From: JABMRP01 sp964444795
GTDB taxonomy: Bacteria > Planctomycetota > Planctomycetia > Pirellulales > Thermoguttaceae
DNA length: 64,000 nt
Assembly: GCA_964444795.1 (NCBI GenBank)
Contig: CAYUIQ010000005.1
Location: 28,608 to 92,607 of the forward strand
Direction: 5' to 3'
Part shown: positions 17,189 through 26,505 of the stretch, piece by piece
Layout: every line of letters starts with the position of its first letter
How positions within the stretch are numbered: the first letter of the stretch is position 1
Program-made: the position numbers and the translations under genes
The notes under the pieces: model-generated
Databases searched by the model: none
Seen by the model: the letters and a program-made list of their open reading frames with translations, nothing else
What the model was told of the DNA's origin: nothing

Positions 17189-18096
17189 GCACGCAAGCGA
17201 AGAGCCGATTTCTGGACCTGCGTGCGCTGGCCGCGGTGGAACACACGCGTTTCACCACGCGCCATCGCATCGAAGGGGCCTACAGCGGCCGCCATCAATC
17301 TCGCCAGCAGGGCGGGGCCGGCGAGTTCGTCGATTTTCGCGAGTACTCCGGCAGCGAAGACCTGCGCCGGCTCGATTGGAAAGTCTACGCACGCACCGGC
17401 AAGGCCTTCATCCGCCTGCACCAGGAAGAGACCAATCTGCTGTGTACCGTGGCCATCGATGCCAGCGGCTCGATGCGCTTCGGCGCCCGCGGCCGCCGCG
17501 ACGCGACCGGCTCGAAATTGGAGTACGCCCAGTACCTGGCCACGGCCTTGAGCCACGTGATTACTTTGGGCCAGGATCAAGTCGGGTTGGCCGTGCTGGA
17601 CGGCGAGTTGCGCGCCTGGCTTCCGCCGGGGGGAACGCCGTCGCACGTGCTGCGTTTGCAGGAGACGGTCGAGAATCTCCGGACCCGGCCCTCGCGGGAA
17701 ATGGGTCCGCCGCTGCGCGATCTGTTCGAGCGGAGCAGCCGGCGGGGAGTGCTCCTGTTGCTCAGCGACTTCCTTATGGACGATCTCCAGGACGTGCTGG
17801 CCGGGCTGCGGATGTTTCGGCATCGCAATTGGGAAGTCGTGTTGTTGCATCTGGTCCACCCCGACGAAGAGCGGTTACCCGATGGTTCGGCGTACCGTTT
17901 TGAAGGCATGGAAGACGACGGCCAGGTGATGTGTTCGCCGGCGGAAATCCGCTCGGCGTATCGGCGTCGGTTTGCGGCCCACGTGGCCGGCGTACGCCAG
18001 TTCGCGCTGGCCGGCGGTTGCGATTACCGCCACGTATCGACGGCCGTTCCCTACATGCAAACCCTGGGAGGATTTTTGGTGGAACGGTCGGGATGA
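17185..18096 (+). CDS. DUF58 domain protein (MoxR partner)
   Basis: A 303-residue soluble protein overlapping moxR by 4 bp. The family hallmark EFVDFREYSGSEDLRRLDWK followed by VYARTGKAFIRLHQEE is present, then a VWA-like core with IDASGSM (MIDAS, about 92-98) and RRGVLLLLSDFL. GAYSGRHQSRQQGGAGEF is the usual lead-in. Family members are thought to be assembly partners or clients of MoxR. It lacks the N-terminal membrane helices some DUF58 proteins have. A 20-bp inverted repeat begins 4 bp after the stop. Confidence 0.93.
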   Translation: MSTQAKSRFLDLRALAAVEHTRFTTRHRIEGAYSGRHQSRQQGGAGEFVDFREYSGSEDLRRLDWKVYARTGKAFIRLHQEETNLLCTVAIDASGSMRFGARGRRDATGSKLEYAQYLATALSHVITLGQDQVGLAVLDGELRAWLPPGGTPSHVLRLQETVENLRTRPSREMGPPLRDLFERSSRRGVLLLLSDFLMDDLQDVLAGLRMFRHRNWEVVLLHLVHPDEERLPDGSAYRFEGMEDDGQVMCSPAEIRSAYRRRFAAHVAGVRQFALAGGCDYRHVSTAVPYMQTLGGFLVERSG

Positions 18097-18100
18097 AGTT

Positions 18101-18178
18101 GTACGATGGCCCTCCGAGGCTGTCGCCGTTGCCTCCGAGAGCGCGCAGCTTCCCGACGGCCTCGGAGGGCCATCGTAC
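18101..18178. repeat. 20-bp perfect inverted repeat inside the MoxR operon
   Basis: GTACGATGGCCCTCCGAGGC (18101-18120) is exactly complementary to 18159-18178 across 38 bp. It starts 4 bp after the DUF58 stop and ends 51 bp before the BatA-like start. It may be an extragenic palindromic element, an attenuator or an RNA-processing site. No T-run follows. Confidence 0.8.
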
Positions 18179-18229
18179 GCGTTCTGAGAGAATGCCTAGT
18201 ACCCCGTAGTTGAACTCGCAAGAATATCG

Positions 18230-20353
18230 ATGCCATTCGTTCACCCTTGGGCAATTTGGATGGGAGTGGCCGCGGCGGCGGTGCCGGTGGCGGTCCATTT
18301 TCTCACGCGACCGCGCCCGGTCCCCGTGCCGCTGTCGACGTTGCGCTTCGTGCGCGAGGCGATCCGTCAGCGGCGCGCCCGGCATCGCCTGCGCGATTTC
18401 CTGGTGCTGCTGCTGCGTACGCTGGCCGTGTTGCTGTTGGCCGCGGCGGTGGCCCGGCCTCAATGGGGGCAGCAACCGCTGGTCGGCGAAGACCAGGAGG
18501 GCGAGGCGGTGCGCGTGGTGATCGTCGACGTGAGCCAGAGCATGGCGGCCATTGAGGGGAACACCCGCGCGATCGACATTGCCCGAAGCAAGGCGGCCCG
18601 ATTTCTCAAGGGTCGCCCCGGACTGAAGACCAACCTGATTCTGGCCGGGGCCGTTGCCGAACCCGTCTTCGAGGGGCCCTCGACTAATTTCGACGCCCTG
18701 CGCGACGCCCTGGAGCACTGCGAAGTGCTGCCGCAAGCGGTGGACGTCGAGGCGGCGCTGGCCATGGCTCGCGAAATGCTCATGTCGATTCCCGATGACG
18801 ATCTCCGGCGGCGCGAGTTGATCGTGGTGAGCGATTTCCAGCGATCCAACTGGACTCGTGCTCGCTTCGATGCCACCTGGCCTCGCCAGACCCAAGTGCA
18901 GTTCGAGCCGGTCGCCACGGGGCGCCCGCCGTCCAATCTGGCGGTCCTTGGCGCCGTCTGTTACACCTCGGCCGGCGAGCGGCAAGATGGACAATTGCGA
19001 ATCCGGGTAGGAAACTTCTCGTCCACGCCCCGCGAGGTGACCGTCGAAGCGACCCTGGGCGAGGCCACCTATCGGCTCGCGGGGACCTGCCCCTCGGGCG
19101 AAACGATCCTGCTGACGCGAAACGTCCCGCTGGAGCAACTCGGCTGGCAGACCGGTACGGCCCAATTGGTCGGTGTCGAGGACGCGCTCGCGGCCGACGA
19201 TAGCCGGCCCTTGGTCGCGCAAGTGCGTCCTAAACCGGTTTTCGCGTTGATCACGCGTCAGCAAGCCGGGCAGCGAGGATCTTCGAGCCATCATCTGGAG
19301 ATGGCCCTGGTTCCCGACGGGGCGTTGGGCGAAAAGGCCTCGGTCGATCTGAGACGAATCGACCCGCGCGACCTCGATCCGCACGAACTGGCACCGGCGG
19401 ACCTGATCGTGCTGGACCACCCGGGCAAGCTCACGGCGGATTCGATCACGCTGCTGGCCGGTGCGCTGTCGCACGGGCGGCCGATGCTCTACGTGGCGGC
19501 CGAGCCGATCGACGCGACCAACCTGGACCGGCTGGCCGAAGCCGCCGAGTCGTTGGGCAGCGGGCTGACGATGCCCGTCCGGTTCGTTCCGCCGGCCGCG
19601 GGCCAGACGCGACGCAATCTGTTCATCAACTCGCCACAGCCGGCCGACGGCCCGCTGGCCGCGTGGGGAGAATCTTTTTCCGCGCTGGTGGGCCCCTTGC
19701 GTTTCTTCGGCGGCTTGGATTCCCACCCGGCGCCCAATGGTTTGGCCGGCGACGTGCTGGCCACGTACAACGACGGAACCGCGTGTCTCGTGTTGGCCCT
19801 CTCGCCGACCGGTTCGCTCGCCGTACTCAACGCCGATCTGGAAGCGTCCAATCTGCGCTGGTCCAAGGCGATGCCCCTGTTGATGGAAACGCTGGTCGAG
19901 GAGATGCTCGATCGGGGTGACGCGGAGCGATGGTTCGAGTCGGGGCGCCCGCGCGACGTGTATCTGCCCGACGAGATCGACTCGGTCCGCGGGCTTCGCA
20001 TTGTCGGCCCAGCGGGCGAGGAGAATATCGACGCCAAGTACGGAAAGCTCGAAACCCGAGGCTCTCGCGTTGCCTGGTCTTGGCCCACGCCGGCCGAGCC
20101 CGGGGTCTACCGGATCGCCGCCCAGCGGTCGACCGTCTTTGCCGCGGCGGTAAACCGTCCGGCCGAGGAGAGCGACCTGCAGCGGATGCCCGAGGAGACG
20201 CTCACCGATCGGCAGACCGGCGAGTTGGACGTCTACTACCGCGACGAAGAAGGGGAAGGAGACGGGCACGACGATTTCTGGACATGGCTGGCCGCCGCCT
20301 GTGCGGTCTGCGTGATGGGCGAGATTGTCGCTCTGTTGGGATTTCGGACCTAA
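18230..20353 (+). CDS. BatA-like membrane protein with VWA-like region
   Basis: A 707-residue inner-membrane protein. The N-terminus is the aerotolerance-regulator/BatA type: MPFVHPWAIWMGVAAAAVPV and AVHFLTRPRP, then VPLSTLRFVREAIRQRRARH, RLRDFLVLLLRTLAVLLLAA. A VWA-like domain starts with VVIVDVSQSM (D100, S102, S104 as MIDAS residues). Middle and C-terminal parts are beta-rich and resemble the class I glutamine-amidotransferase-like or CARDB-like regions common in these proteins. A last helix (FWTWLAAACAVCVMGEIVAL) anchors the C-terminus. The next gene starts 15 bp downstream. The ribosome site is weak. Confidence 0.85.
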   Translation: MPFVHPWAIWMGVAAAAVPVAVHFLTRPRPVPVPLSTLRFVREAIRQRRARHRLRDFLVLLLRTLAVLLLAAAVARPQWGQQPLVGEDQEGEAVRVVIVDVSQSMAAIEGNTRAIDIARSKAARFLKGRPGLKTNLILAGAVAEPVFEGPSTNFDALRDALEHCEVLPQAVDVEAALAMAREMLMSIPDDDLRRRELIVVSDFQRSNWTRARFDATWPRQTQVQFEPVATGRPPSNLAVLGAVCYTSAGERQDGQLRIRVGNFSSTPREVTVEATLGEATYRLAGTCPSGETILLTRNVPLEQLGWQTGTAQLVGVEDALAADDSRPLVAQVRPKPVFALITRQQAGQRGSSSHHLEMALVPDGALGEKASVDLRRIDPRDLDPHELAPADLIVLDHPGKLTADSITLLAGALSHGRPMLYVAAEPIDATNLDRLAEAAESLGSGLTMPVRFVPPAAGQTRRNLFINSPQPADGPLAAWGESFSALVGPLRFFGGLDSHPAPNGLAGDVLATYNDGTACLVLALSPTGSLAVLNADLEASNLRWSKAMPLLMETLVEEMLDRGDAERWFESGRPRDVYLPDEIDSVRGLRIVGPAGEENIDAKYGKLETRGSRVAWSWPTPAEPGVYRIAAQRSTVFAAAVNRPAEESDLQRMPEETLTDRQTGELDVYYRDEEGEGDGHDDFWTWLAAACAVCVMGEIVALLGFRT

Positions 20354-20368
20354 CCACCACCAATACCC

Positions 20369-22669
20369 ATGACACATCTCGAACTCGAACCGTTCATCCC
20401 GATCGCCTTGTGGCTGCCGCTGGCCGCGCTGACGGTGGGGTTGCTCGTCTGGTATGCGGTGGCCTCTCGCCATCGCGTGCCGCGGCGTCGCTGGTGGGCG
20501 CTGATGGTTCTGATGACCGTTGCGGCCGTGACGCCGCTGGCCATTCTCTTGAACCCCACGTGGCTGCAGCGCATCGCCCCGCCGGGTGGAAAGCCGTTGC
20601 TGACGATCCTCGTCGACCGCTCGATCAGCATGGGCACGCCCGACGGCGAATCCGGGAGCACCCGTCTGAGCGAGGCCCGTGTACTGGCGGCGGAAATCGC
20701 CGAACAATTGGCCGACCGATACGAGGTCCGCCTGCGAGAGTTTGCCCTGACGTCGTCGGCCATTTCGCCGGAACAACTGGCCCTTCTGGAAGCCGACGGA
20801 CAAGCCAGCGACGTGGCCGAGGTGATCCGGCAGGCGTTGGACGAAGACCGTCCGCAGGGTCAGGCTCTGCTGCTGCTGAGCGACGGCATTCACAACGCCG
20901 GCGGAGGACGCCGATCACTGGAGCAAGCCGTAGCCAAGGCCAAGGCCAGCGCCGCGCCCGTTTACGTCAAGACGCTGGGCAAGGATATCGATCTTCGCGA
21001 TCTGGACGTCCGCCTCCAACGCAGCGAGGAGTTGGCCTTTACCGGGCAGGAAGTTTCGGTCGTCGTCACGCTCGACCAGAAAGGGCCCGCCGCGGCGAAA
21101 ACGCACCTGGTGCTGAAGCTCGACGATAAAGTCCTTCAGGAGCGCGACGTTCGGTTGTCGCCGGGTAGCCAGACCGAAGAGGTTTTCAAAGTCTCCCAAC
21201 CGGCCAACGGCGTGTATCGTTACACCGTCGAGGCCGATGCCCTGCCCGACGAAATCGTCGACGTCAATAACTCGGCCACGATGCTATTGCGGGTGATCGA
21301 CGATCCGGTGGGCGTGTTGCTGCTGGAAGGGAAGCCCTATTGGGATACAAAGTTTCTCATTCGCACCCTGGCCGCCGATCCCTCGATCAATCTGAAGACG
21401 GTGGTCCGCATGGCCGAGGGACGGCTGCTCCAGCGCACCATCACCAGCGAGCCGGCCGATTCGGCGGAGGCCAGTGCGACAGAGGCTTCTTCCGGCGATG
21501 ATTCCGAAAAGGAAGCGCCACCGGTGCGGCGCAACGAACAGTGGACCGTGCTGGCCGATGCCGGCGCCATTCTCGCCGATCCCGAGACGCTTGCTTCCTC
21601 TCAGATCGTCATCCTGGGGCGCGGCGCCGAAGTGTTTCTGACCGACGAGAGCGTGCGGCAACTGGACCGGTGGTTGCGTGAGCAGGACGGTGCCCTGGTC
21701 TGTTTTCGCGGCCAGCCCCAATCGCAGATCAACGAGCGGCTCGGTGCGTTGATGCCCGTGCGCTGGACCGCCGGGCGGGAAACGCGTTTTCGCGTCAAGC
21801 TGTCGGAATCGGGGCGCGATTTGCGGTGGATCCCCACGACCGCCGGCCGAGACGACGTGTTGGCCGGGTTGCCCTCGCTGACCACGATGACCCAGACCCG
21901 GCGCAAACCGTCGGCCCAGATGCTCGCCGCCACCACCGGGTCATCCGCCGCCGAGGTGCCCGTCATCGCCCACCAGCAGGTCGGCATGGGCCGGGTCGTG
22001 GTGGTCGAGGGCGCCGGCATGTGGCGGTGGGACTTCCTGCCGCCCCAATACAAAGAACACGACGCGATCTACGGCCAATTGTGGCAAAGTCTGATCCACT
22101 GGCTCGTTGCCGGCGTGCAGTTACGCCCGTCGCAACGGCTGGCCCTGTCGACCGATCGGGTGACTTTCAGCACCACCGAGGAGGCGTCGGCCACGCTGCT
22201 GTTGAGTCAGGCCCAACTGGCCGAGGAGGTTCCCCGGATCGAGTTGACCGGCGGCACGTTGGAGGAGCCCCGAGTCTGTACTGCGGAGCCGTCGGGCAGT
22301 TCGCCGAGCCATTTCCAGGTGGTCTTCGGCACCTTGCCGGAAGGCCGGTATCGGGCGCGTGTCGTCGGGGCGGCCGACGACGAGACATCGGCCCGAACCG
22401 CCTTCGATGTACGAGATAGTCTTGTCGAGAGACGCGACGTGCGTACACGGCCGAATCTGATGGCCCACGTGGCCACCCAGAGCGGCGGAACGGTCCTGGA
22501 GGCGGACGCCCCGGCGGCACTGGCCGAGCAGTTCGAACAGCATCTGGCCCAAACGCGCCCCGAACGCATTCGCCGCGCCAGCGCCTGGGATCGCTGGTGG
22601 ATCCTGCTAGCGGCGATGGCCCTGTGGGCCGCGTCCTGGAGCCTCCGCCGCCGCTCGGGGCTCGTTTGA
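20369..22669 (+). CDS. Membrane-bound VWA domain protein
   Basis: A 766-residue inner-membrane protein of the BatA/BatB-like group. Two N-terminal helices (about 10-31 and 41-62) are followed by a VWA domain with MIDAS motif LVDRSISMG (D83, S85, S87), and LLLLSDGIHNAGG further on. After an Ig-like repeat region (VVVTLDQKGPAAAKTHLVLK) comes a glutamine-amidotransferase-like stretch (GVLLLEGKPYWDTKFLIRTL, then VRQLDRWLREQDGALVCFRG). It ends in a helix near 741-758 (WWILLAAMALWAASWSLRRR). It is presumably metal-binding and a MoxR/DUF58 client. A promoter-like sequence and a nested palindrome follow. Confidence 0.85.
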   Translation: MTHLELEPFIPIALWLPLAALTVGLLVWYAVASRHRVPRRRWWALMVLMTVAAVTPLAILLNPTWLQRIAPPGGKPLLTILVDRSISMGTPDGESGSTRLSEARVLAAEIAEQLADRYEVRLREFALTSSAISPEQLALLEADGQASDVAEVIRQALDEDRPQGQALLLLSDGIHNAGGGRRSLEQAVAKAKASAAPVYVKTLGKDIDLRDLDVRLQRSEELAFTGQEVSVVVTLDQKGPAAAKTHLVLKLDDKVLQERDVRLSPGSQTEEVFKVSQPANGVYRYTVEADALPDEIVDVNNSATMLLRVIDDPVGVLLLEGKPYWDTKFLIRTLAADPSINLKTVVRMAEGRLLQRTITSEPADSAEASATEASSGDDSEKEAPPVRRNEQWTVLADAGAILADPETLASSQIVILGRGAEVFLTDESVRQLDRWLREQDGALVCFRGQPQSQINERLGALMPVRWTAGRETRFRVKLSESGRDLRWIPTTAGRDDVLAGLPSLTTMTQTRRKPSAQMLAATTGSSAAEVPVIAHQQVGMGRVVVVEGAGMWRWDFLPPQYKEHDAIYGQLWQSLIHWLVAGVQLRPSQRLALSTDRVTFSTTEEASATLLLSQAQLAEEVPRIELTGGTLEEPRVCTAEPSGSSPSHFQVVFGTLPEGRYRARVVGAADDETSARTAFDVRDSLVERRDVRTRPNLMAHVATQSGGTVLEADAPAALAEQFEQHLAQTRPERIRRASAWDRWWILLAAMALWAASWSLRRRSGLV

Positions 22670-22692
22670 CAAATCGAAAATCGTGATACAAT
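22666..22692 (+). promoter_or_regulatory. Candidate internal promoter before the DUF4175-like gene
   Basis: TTGACA (22666-22671) overlaps the stop of the VWA gene; TACAAT (22687-22692) follows after 15 bp, which is short for sigma70. It would give separate expression of 22874 onward. Confidence 0.4.
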
Positions 22693-22739
22693 ACGTTTGG
22701 ACTGAGATCGTGCAAGAACATGGATGTCGGACATGCTTC

Positions 22740-22828
22740 GGGTGCCTGGGGTCGAGATGCGAGGAACGAGCATCAAGCCCCCAGATGGCAACGAACTGGG
22801 GGCTCGCTGCGCTCGACCCCAGGCACCC
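22740..22828. repeat. Nested palindrome upstream of the DUF4175-like gene
   Basis: Outer arms GGGTGCCTGGGGTCGAG (22740-22756) and CTCGACCCCAGGCACCC (22812-22828) are perfect 17-bp complements. Inner arms AGCCCCCAG (22776-22784) and CTGGGGGCT (22796-22804) form a second stem. It lies 45 bp before the start at 22874. It could fold as a cruciform or RNA leader, or be a mobile palindromic element. Confidence 0.75.
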
Positions 22829-22873
22829 CTCCGGAAACCTCCAACATCGGACAGAGAACACAGGAGGCTGATC

Positions 22874-25684
22874 ATGACCCATCGTGCCTTGGCCGGAAAA
22901 TTCCGCGTCGTCCGCCGTCGATTGCTGCTCACCGGCGGCACGACCGGCCTGCTCTGGGCCCTGGTCGCCGCGATCGCCATGCTGGTGACCGGTGCCTGGC
23001 TCGATCTGCTCTGGGAGTTCTCGCCCGCATGGCGCATCGCCACGCTTGCCGCGGCGGGAACTGCCGGCTTGCTCCTGATCGGGCTTTGGATCGCCACGAC
23101 GATCTTCGCCACGGGCAACCCACGCGTGGCCCGACGACTCGACGCGGCCGGCGACACCGGGGGCGACGTGCTGACCGGCCTGGAACTCGACGAGTCGGTC
23201 CACCGGAAAGACGCGACGCCGCGGGCGAGCCGTCTGAGCGCGGGGCTCGCTCGGATGGCTGTCGACCGGGCTGCCGACGTGGCCTTGGCGGTGCCCAACG
23301 CCCGGGCCGTGCCCATCCGGGCGATTGGCCGTTCGGCCGCGGTGCTGACCGTGGCCGCGGCGATCGTCGGCCTGCTGTTCGTCTTTCTTCCCGATCTGGC
23401 ACAAACGCAATGGGATCGGTTCTTCCACCCGCGGGCCGATGTCCCGCCTTTTTCCAACATCGAGTTCTTCGTCGAACCGGGCGACACGGAGGCGCGGTAC
23501 GGTAGTTCGGTCGACGTGACGGTTCGGGTCGCCGGCGACGCGGTCGAGCAGCTCGAACTGGTCGTCGAGGACGTCGACGGCGGCACCGAAGTGCTGCCCA
23601 TGTTTCCCGAGTCGGGCGATCGCTGGCGAGCCGTGCTGGCCCGGGTGACCGTCTCCTCGAAGTACCACGCGCGTGCGCATCGTGCGCGAAGCCAGCGATA
23701 CGCGATCGAGGTGATCACCGTTCCCGTGATCGAAGAAGTCCACTTCGAGGTGATACCCCCTGACTACGCTCCGCAGACCGCCTACAAAGGCCCGCTGCCC
23801 CGGGATGGAATTGTCGGTCTGGTCAATAGCACCGTGAAGGTTCGGGCCAAGAGCAATCGGCCGCTTTCCGCCGGCCGGCTCACCGTGACCGACCACCAGC
23901 GGGCGACCGAGATCGCCATGGACGAGGTCGGGGGCGCGGAAGATCGGGAGGTCTCCGGTAGCTTCACGATCACCGGCGACGGCAAGTTCACCCTCGGTCT
24001 GATCGACGTCGCCGGGGAGGAGTCGCTGGAAAACTTCACCGGCACAATCACCATGCTCCGCGACCAGCGGCCGTTCGTACGCCTGCTTGAGCCGCCGCCG
24101 GTGTCGCTGGCCACGCCCGTGGCCACCGTCCCCGTGGAATTGGAGGCGGAAGACGACTACGGCATCCGTCGCGTGGAGTTGTACCGCAGCCTGAACGATT
24201 CCCGGCCGCTGCCGATGAACGTCCGTCTCGGCACCGAAACGCTCCGCAAGGTACGGGAGAAGGTGTACCTCCCCCTTTGGCAATACGGACTACAGCCGGG
24301 CGACACGATCAAGCTCTTCGGGCGGGTGGTCGACAACGATCCGAACGTTCCCGGCGGAAAAGGGGCCGAGAGCACGATTGTGATCGTGCGGATCATCTCG
24401 GAGGAGGATTTTGCGGAGATGTTGCGCAAACGGGAGAGTTTCAAGGCCGTGCTGTCGAAATTCACCGCCGCCCAGCGACGCATGGCCGATCTGGCCGACG
24501 AAGTCGACGGGCTGCGAAAGAAACTCGACGATCTGCCCGACGACGCCCCCTTGCCCGCCGAATTGAAGCGGCAAACCGAACGGCTGCTCCAGCGCCTGCG
24601 CAAGGAATCGGAGGCCATTCGCAAGTCGGCCGAGTTGGAGTTGCCCTACGACATCGACAAAAACCTTCGCGAGAAACTCCAATCGCTGGCCGACAAACTC
24701 GACGCGGGCGCCCGGCGGCTGGAGTCGCTCACCGGCGGGCAGGTGCCCTTGACCAAGGAACTGGCCGAAGAGTTGGCCAAGGAATTGGAGCGACTGGCGG
24801 GCGAACTGGACGCCAACCGGAAGAAGCTCAAGAAAGAGGCCAACGAGCCGTTGGAACATCTCGACCTGATCTATCCCTTGCTGGCTGATCAGCAGCGATT
24901 CGTTCGGTTGGTCCAGCGACAGAAGGATCTGGCCGAGCGTTCCGCGGCACTCAAGGGACACGACGGCGAAGACGACCCGGCGATGAAAGCCCGGATGCGC
25001 GATCTGGAGGAAGAGCAACAGCGCATCCGCGACGATCTGGCCGTGTTGCTGGACGACATCGACAGCCACATCGAGCGGGTGCCCGACCTGCCGGAGTTCG
25101 ACCAACTGGTGACGTCGGCCCGCGACTTTGTCAAAGCGGTACGACCCAGCGGAGCGACCGAAGCGATGCTCGACGCCGAAGGCGCGCTGGCCGAGTTTGC
25201 CGGAACCCGGGCGCACGAAAAAGCCACCGAGGCGGCCCGTATCCTCGACAGTTTCCTCGGCAAGTGCAACGGCATGGGCGATGCCGCCGGCGGATGCTTG
25301 AAATTCAGCCCCTCGCTGAGCCAATGCCTGGGCAACACGGTCGAACAACTGCTGGCCGAGATGCAGGCCGGCGGTGGCATGGGGGGGATGGGTTCGGGAA
25401 TGGGCGGCTACAGCGCCCGGAGAAACTCGATGAACAACGTCGGACTCTACGGCGGGATGCCCGGAGTGGACGATTCGCCCGGCGCCGCTTCCGGCCGCGG
25501 CGATCAGCAAGCCAGCGAGGCCGGCAGCAGCAGCGGCGGTGGTCAGTCGGGCGACGATGCCTCGGCAAGCCAAATGGTCACCGCCGGCGCCGCCGGAGTG
25601 GGCCAGGCGACCGTTCCACGCCGTTACCGGCAGCGAGCCGCGAAGTATCTCCAGCGCGTGATCGATGAAGTGCAGCGACGATAA
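22874..25684 (+). CDS. DUF4175-like membrane protein with coiled coil
   Basis: A 936-residue protein. The ATG at 22874 is preferred (AGGAGG 6 nt upstream) over earlier in-frame codons that would translate the palindrome. Two N-terminal helices (about 16-42 and 50-76) and a third near 135-155 (AAVLTVAAAIVGLLFVFLP) match the DUF4175 architecture. An extracytoplasmic beta-rich region (about 160-510) follows, then a long charged coiled coil (about 515-760, for example ELAEELAKELERLAGELDAN). The tail is Gly/Met/Ser-rich (GGGMGGMGSGMGGYS) with a basic end. Its place between the VWA and DUF4159 genes is typical of planctomycete MoxR loci. Function unknown. Confidence 0.8.
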   Translation: MTHRALAGKFRVVRRRLLLTGGTTGLLWALVAAIAMLVTGAWLDLLWEFSPAWRIATLAAAGTAGLLLIGLWIATTIFATGNPRVARRLDAAGDTGGDVLTGLELDESVHRKDATPRASRLSAGLARMAVDRAADVALAVPNARAVPIRAIGRSAAVLTVAAAIVGLLFVFLPDLAQTQWDRFFHPRADVPPFSNIEFFVEPGDTEARYGSSVDVTVRVAGDAVEQLELVVEDVDGGTEVLPMFPESGDRWRAVLARVTVSSKYHARAHRARSQRYAIEVITVPVIEEVHFEVIPPDYAPQTAYKGPLPRDGIVGLVNSTVKVRAKSNRPLSAGRLTVTDHQRATEIAMDEVGGAEDREVSGSFTITGDGKFTLGLIDVAGEESLENFTGTITMLRDQRPFVRLLEPPPVSLATPVATVPVELEAEDDYGIRRVELYRSLNDSRPLPMNVRLGTETLRKVREKVYLPLWQYGLQPGDTIKLFGRVVDNDPNVPGGKGAESTIVIVRIISEEDFAEMLRKRESFKAVLSKFTAAQRRMADLADEVDGLRKKLDDLPDDAPLPAELKRQTERLLQRLRKESEAIRKSAELELPYDIDKNLREKLQSLADKLDAGARRLESLTGGQVPLTKELAEELAKELERLAGELDANRKKLKKEANEPLEHLDLIYPLLADQQRFVRLVQRQKDLAERSAALKGHDGEDDPAMKARMRDLEEEQQRIRDDLAVLLDDIDSHIERVPDLPEFDQLVTSARDFVKAVRPSGATEAMLDAEGALAEFAGTRAHEKATEAARILDSFLGKCNGMGDAAGGCLKFSPSLSQCLGNTVEQLLAEMQAGGGMGGMGSGMGGYSARRNSMNNVGLYGGMPGVDDSPGAASGRGDQQASEAGSSSGGGQSGDDASASQMVTAGAAGVGQATVPRRYRQRAAKYLQRVIDEVQRR

Positions 25685-25697
25685 GGATTGAAATCAC

Positions 25698-26492
25698 ATG
25701 ACCGCGAGGTATCCGATGTTACGAAATCGAACCGCCCGGCGTTGCACCGCGATGATGCTACTCGTCGCCGCGGTGATCGGGCTGACGGCCATCGCCCGGT
25801 TTCTTCCGGCCCAGACCGGCGAGACCGGCTCGTCGACTTCCACCTCGGCGGAGCCCGCCGCGACGGGAATCTCGATCGTACCCGACACCCGGCAGCAGGG
25901 CGGCGAGTGCGACAGCATCGTGCAGGTAGCCAATTTGGTTTACGCGGGTACGAAGAGCAGCCAGTGTTTTTCCGATCATTTTCTCGTTCGCGCCCAGCGC
26001 GAGTCGGCCATCTCGACCAGCCGCCGGTTTCACGCCGTCAAGCTCGGCGGCGACGCGATCTTCCAGTTTCCACTGTTGATCATGACCGGCGAAGGCAGCT
26101 TCCGGCTGTCCGACCGCGAACGAGAGTACTTGCGTCGATACGTTCAGCGGGGCGGATTCCTGCTGGCCTCGGCCGGTTGTTCGTCCCAGGAGTGGGACCG
26201 TTCGTTCCGCACCGAGATGGCCGCCATCTTCCCCGAGCAGCGGATGCGCCCCATCGGCATGGACCACCCGATCTTCAACACGGTCTACAAGATCACCCAA
26301 ATCCGCGCCGCCCATGGGCAATCCCGGCCGATCGAGGGAATCACCGTCGGCGGTCGCATGGGCGTCGTCTACTCGCGCGACGGGCTCAACGATACCGAGC
26401 ACACGACCGGCTGCTGTTGTTGCGGCGGAAACGAGATCCGCAACGCCATCGAAATCAACGTGAACATTCTGGCCTACGCACTGACGTATTGA
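25698..26492 (+). CDS. DUF4159 domain protein
   Basis: 264 residues with an N-terminal membrane or signal segment (about 18-38). It is recognised as DUF4159 from LVYAGTKSSQCFSDHFLVRA, FQFPLLIMTGEGSFRLSDRE, REYLRRYVQRGGFLLASAGC, and the MDHPIFNTVYKI segment. It ends in a Cys-rich patch (TTGCCCCGGNEIRNA) that could bind metal. The gap of 13 bp on each side indicates co-transcription with the DUF4175-like gene and the cytochrome gene. DUF4159 proteins are regular members of MoxR/BatA loci. The biochemical role is unknown. Confidence 0.85.
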   Translation: MTARYPMLRNRTARRCTAMMLLVAAVIGLTAIARFLPAQTGETGSSTSTSAEPAATGISIVPDTRQQGGECDSIVQVANLVYAGTKSSQCFSDHFLVRAQRESAISTSRRFHAVKLGGDAIFQFPLLIMTGEGSFRLSDREREYLRRYVQRGGFLLASAGCSSQEWDRSFRTEMAAIFPEQRMRPIGMDHPIFNTVYKITQIRAAHGQSRPIEGITVGGRMGVVYSRDGLNDTEHTTGCCCCGGNEIRNAIEINVNILAYALTY

Positions 26493-26505
26493 GCGATACG
26501 CCGAA

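Noticed and set aside
17774..20893. A 1039-codon open frame on the minus strand opposite DUF58 and the BatA-like gene
   Set aside because: It mirrors codon usage of the plus-strand genes, which have clear domains; its translation is Arg/Gly/His-rich with no recognisable family.
22724..22873. Earlier start for the DUF4175-like protein at 22724
   Set aside because: It would translate the palindrome and lacks a ribosome site; the ATG at 22874 has AGGAGG and begins the expected N-terminus.
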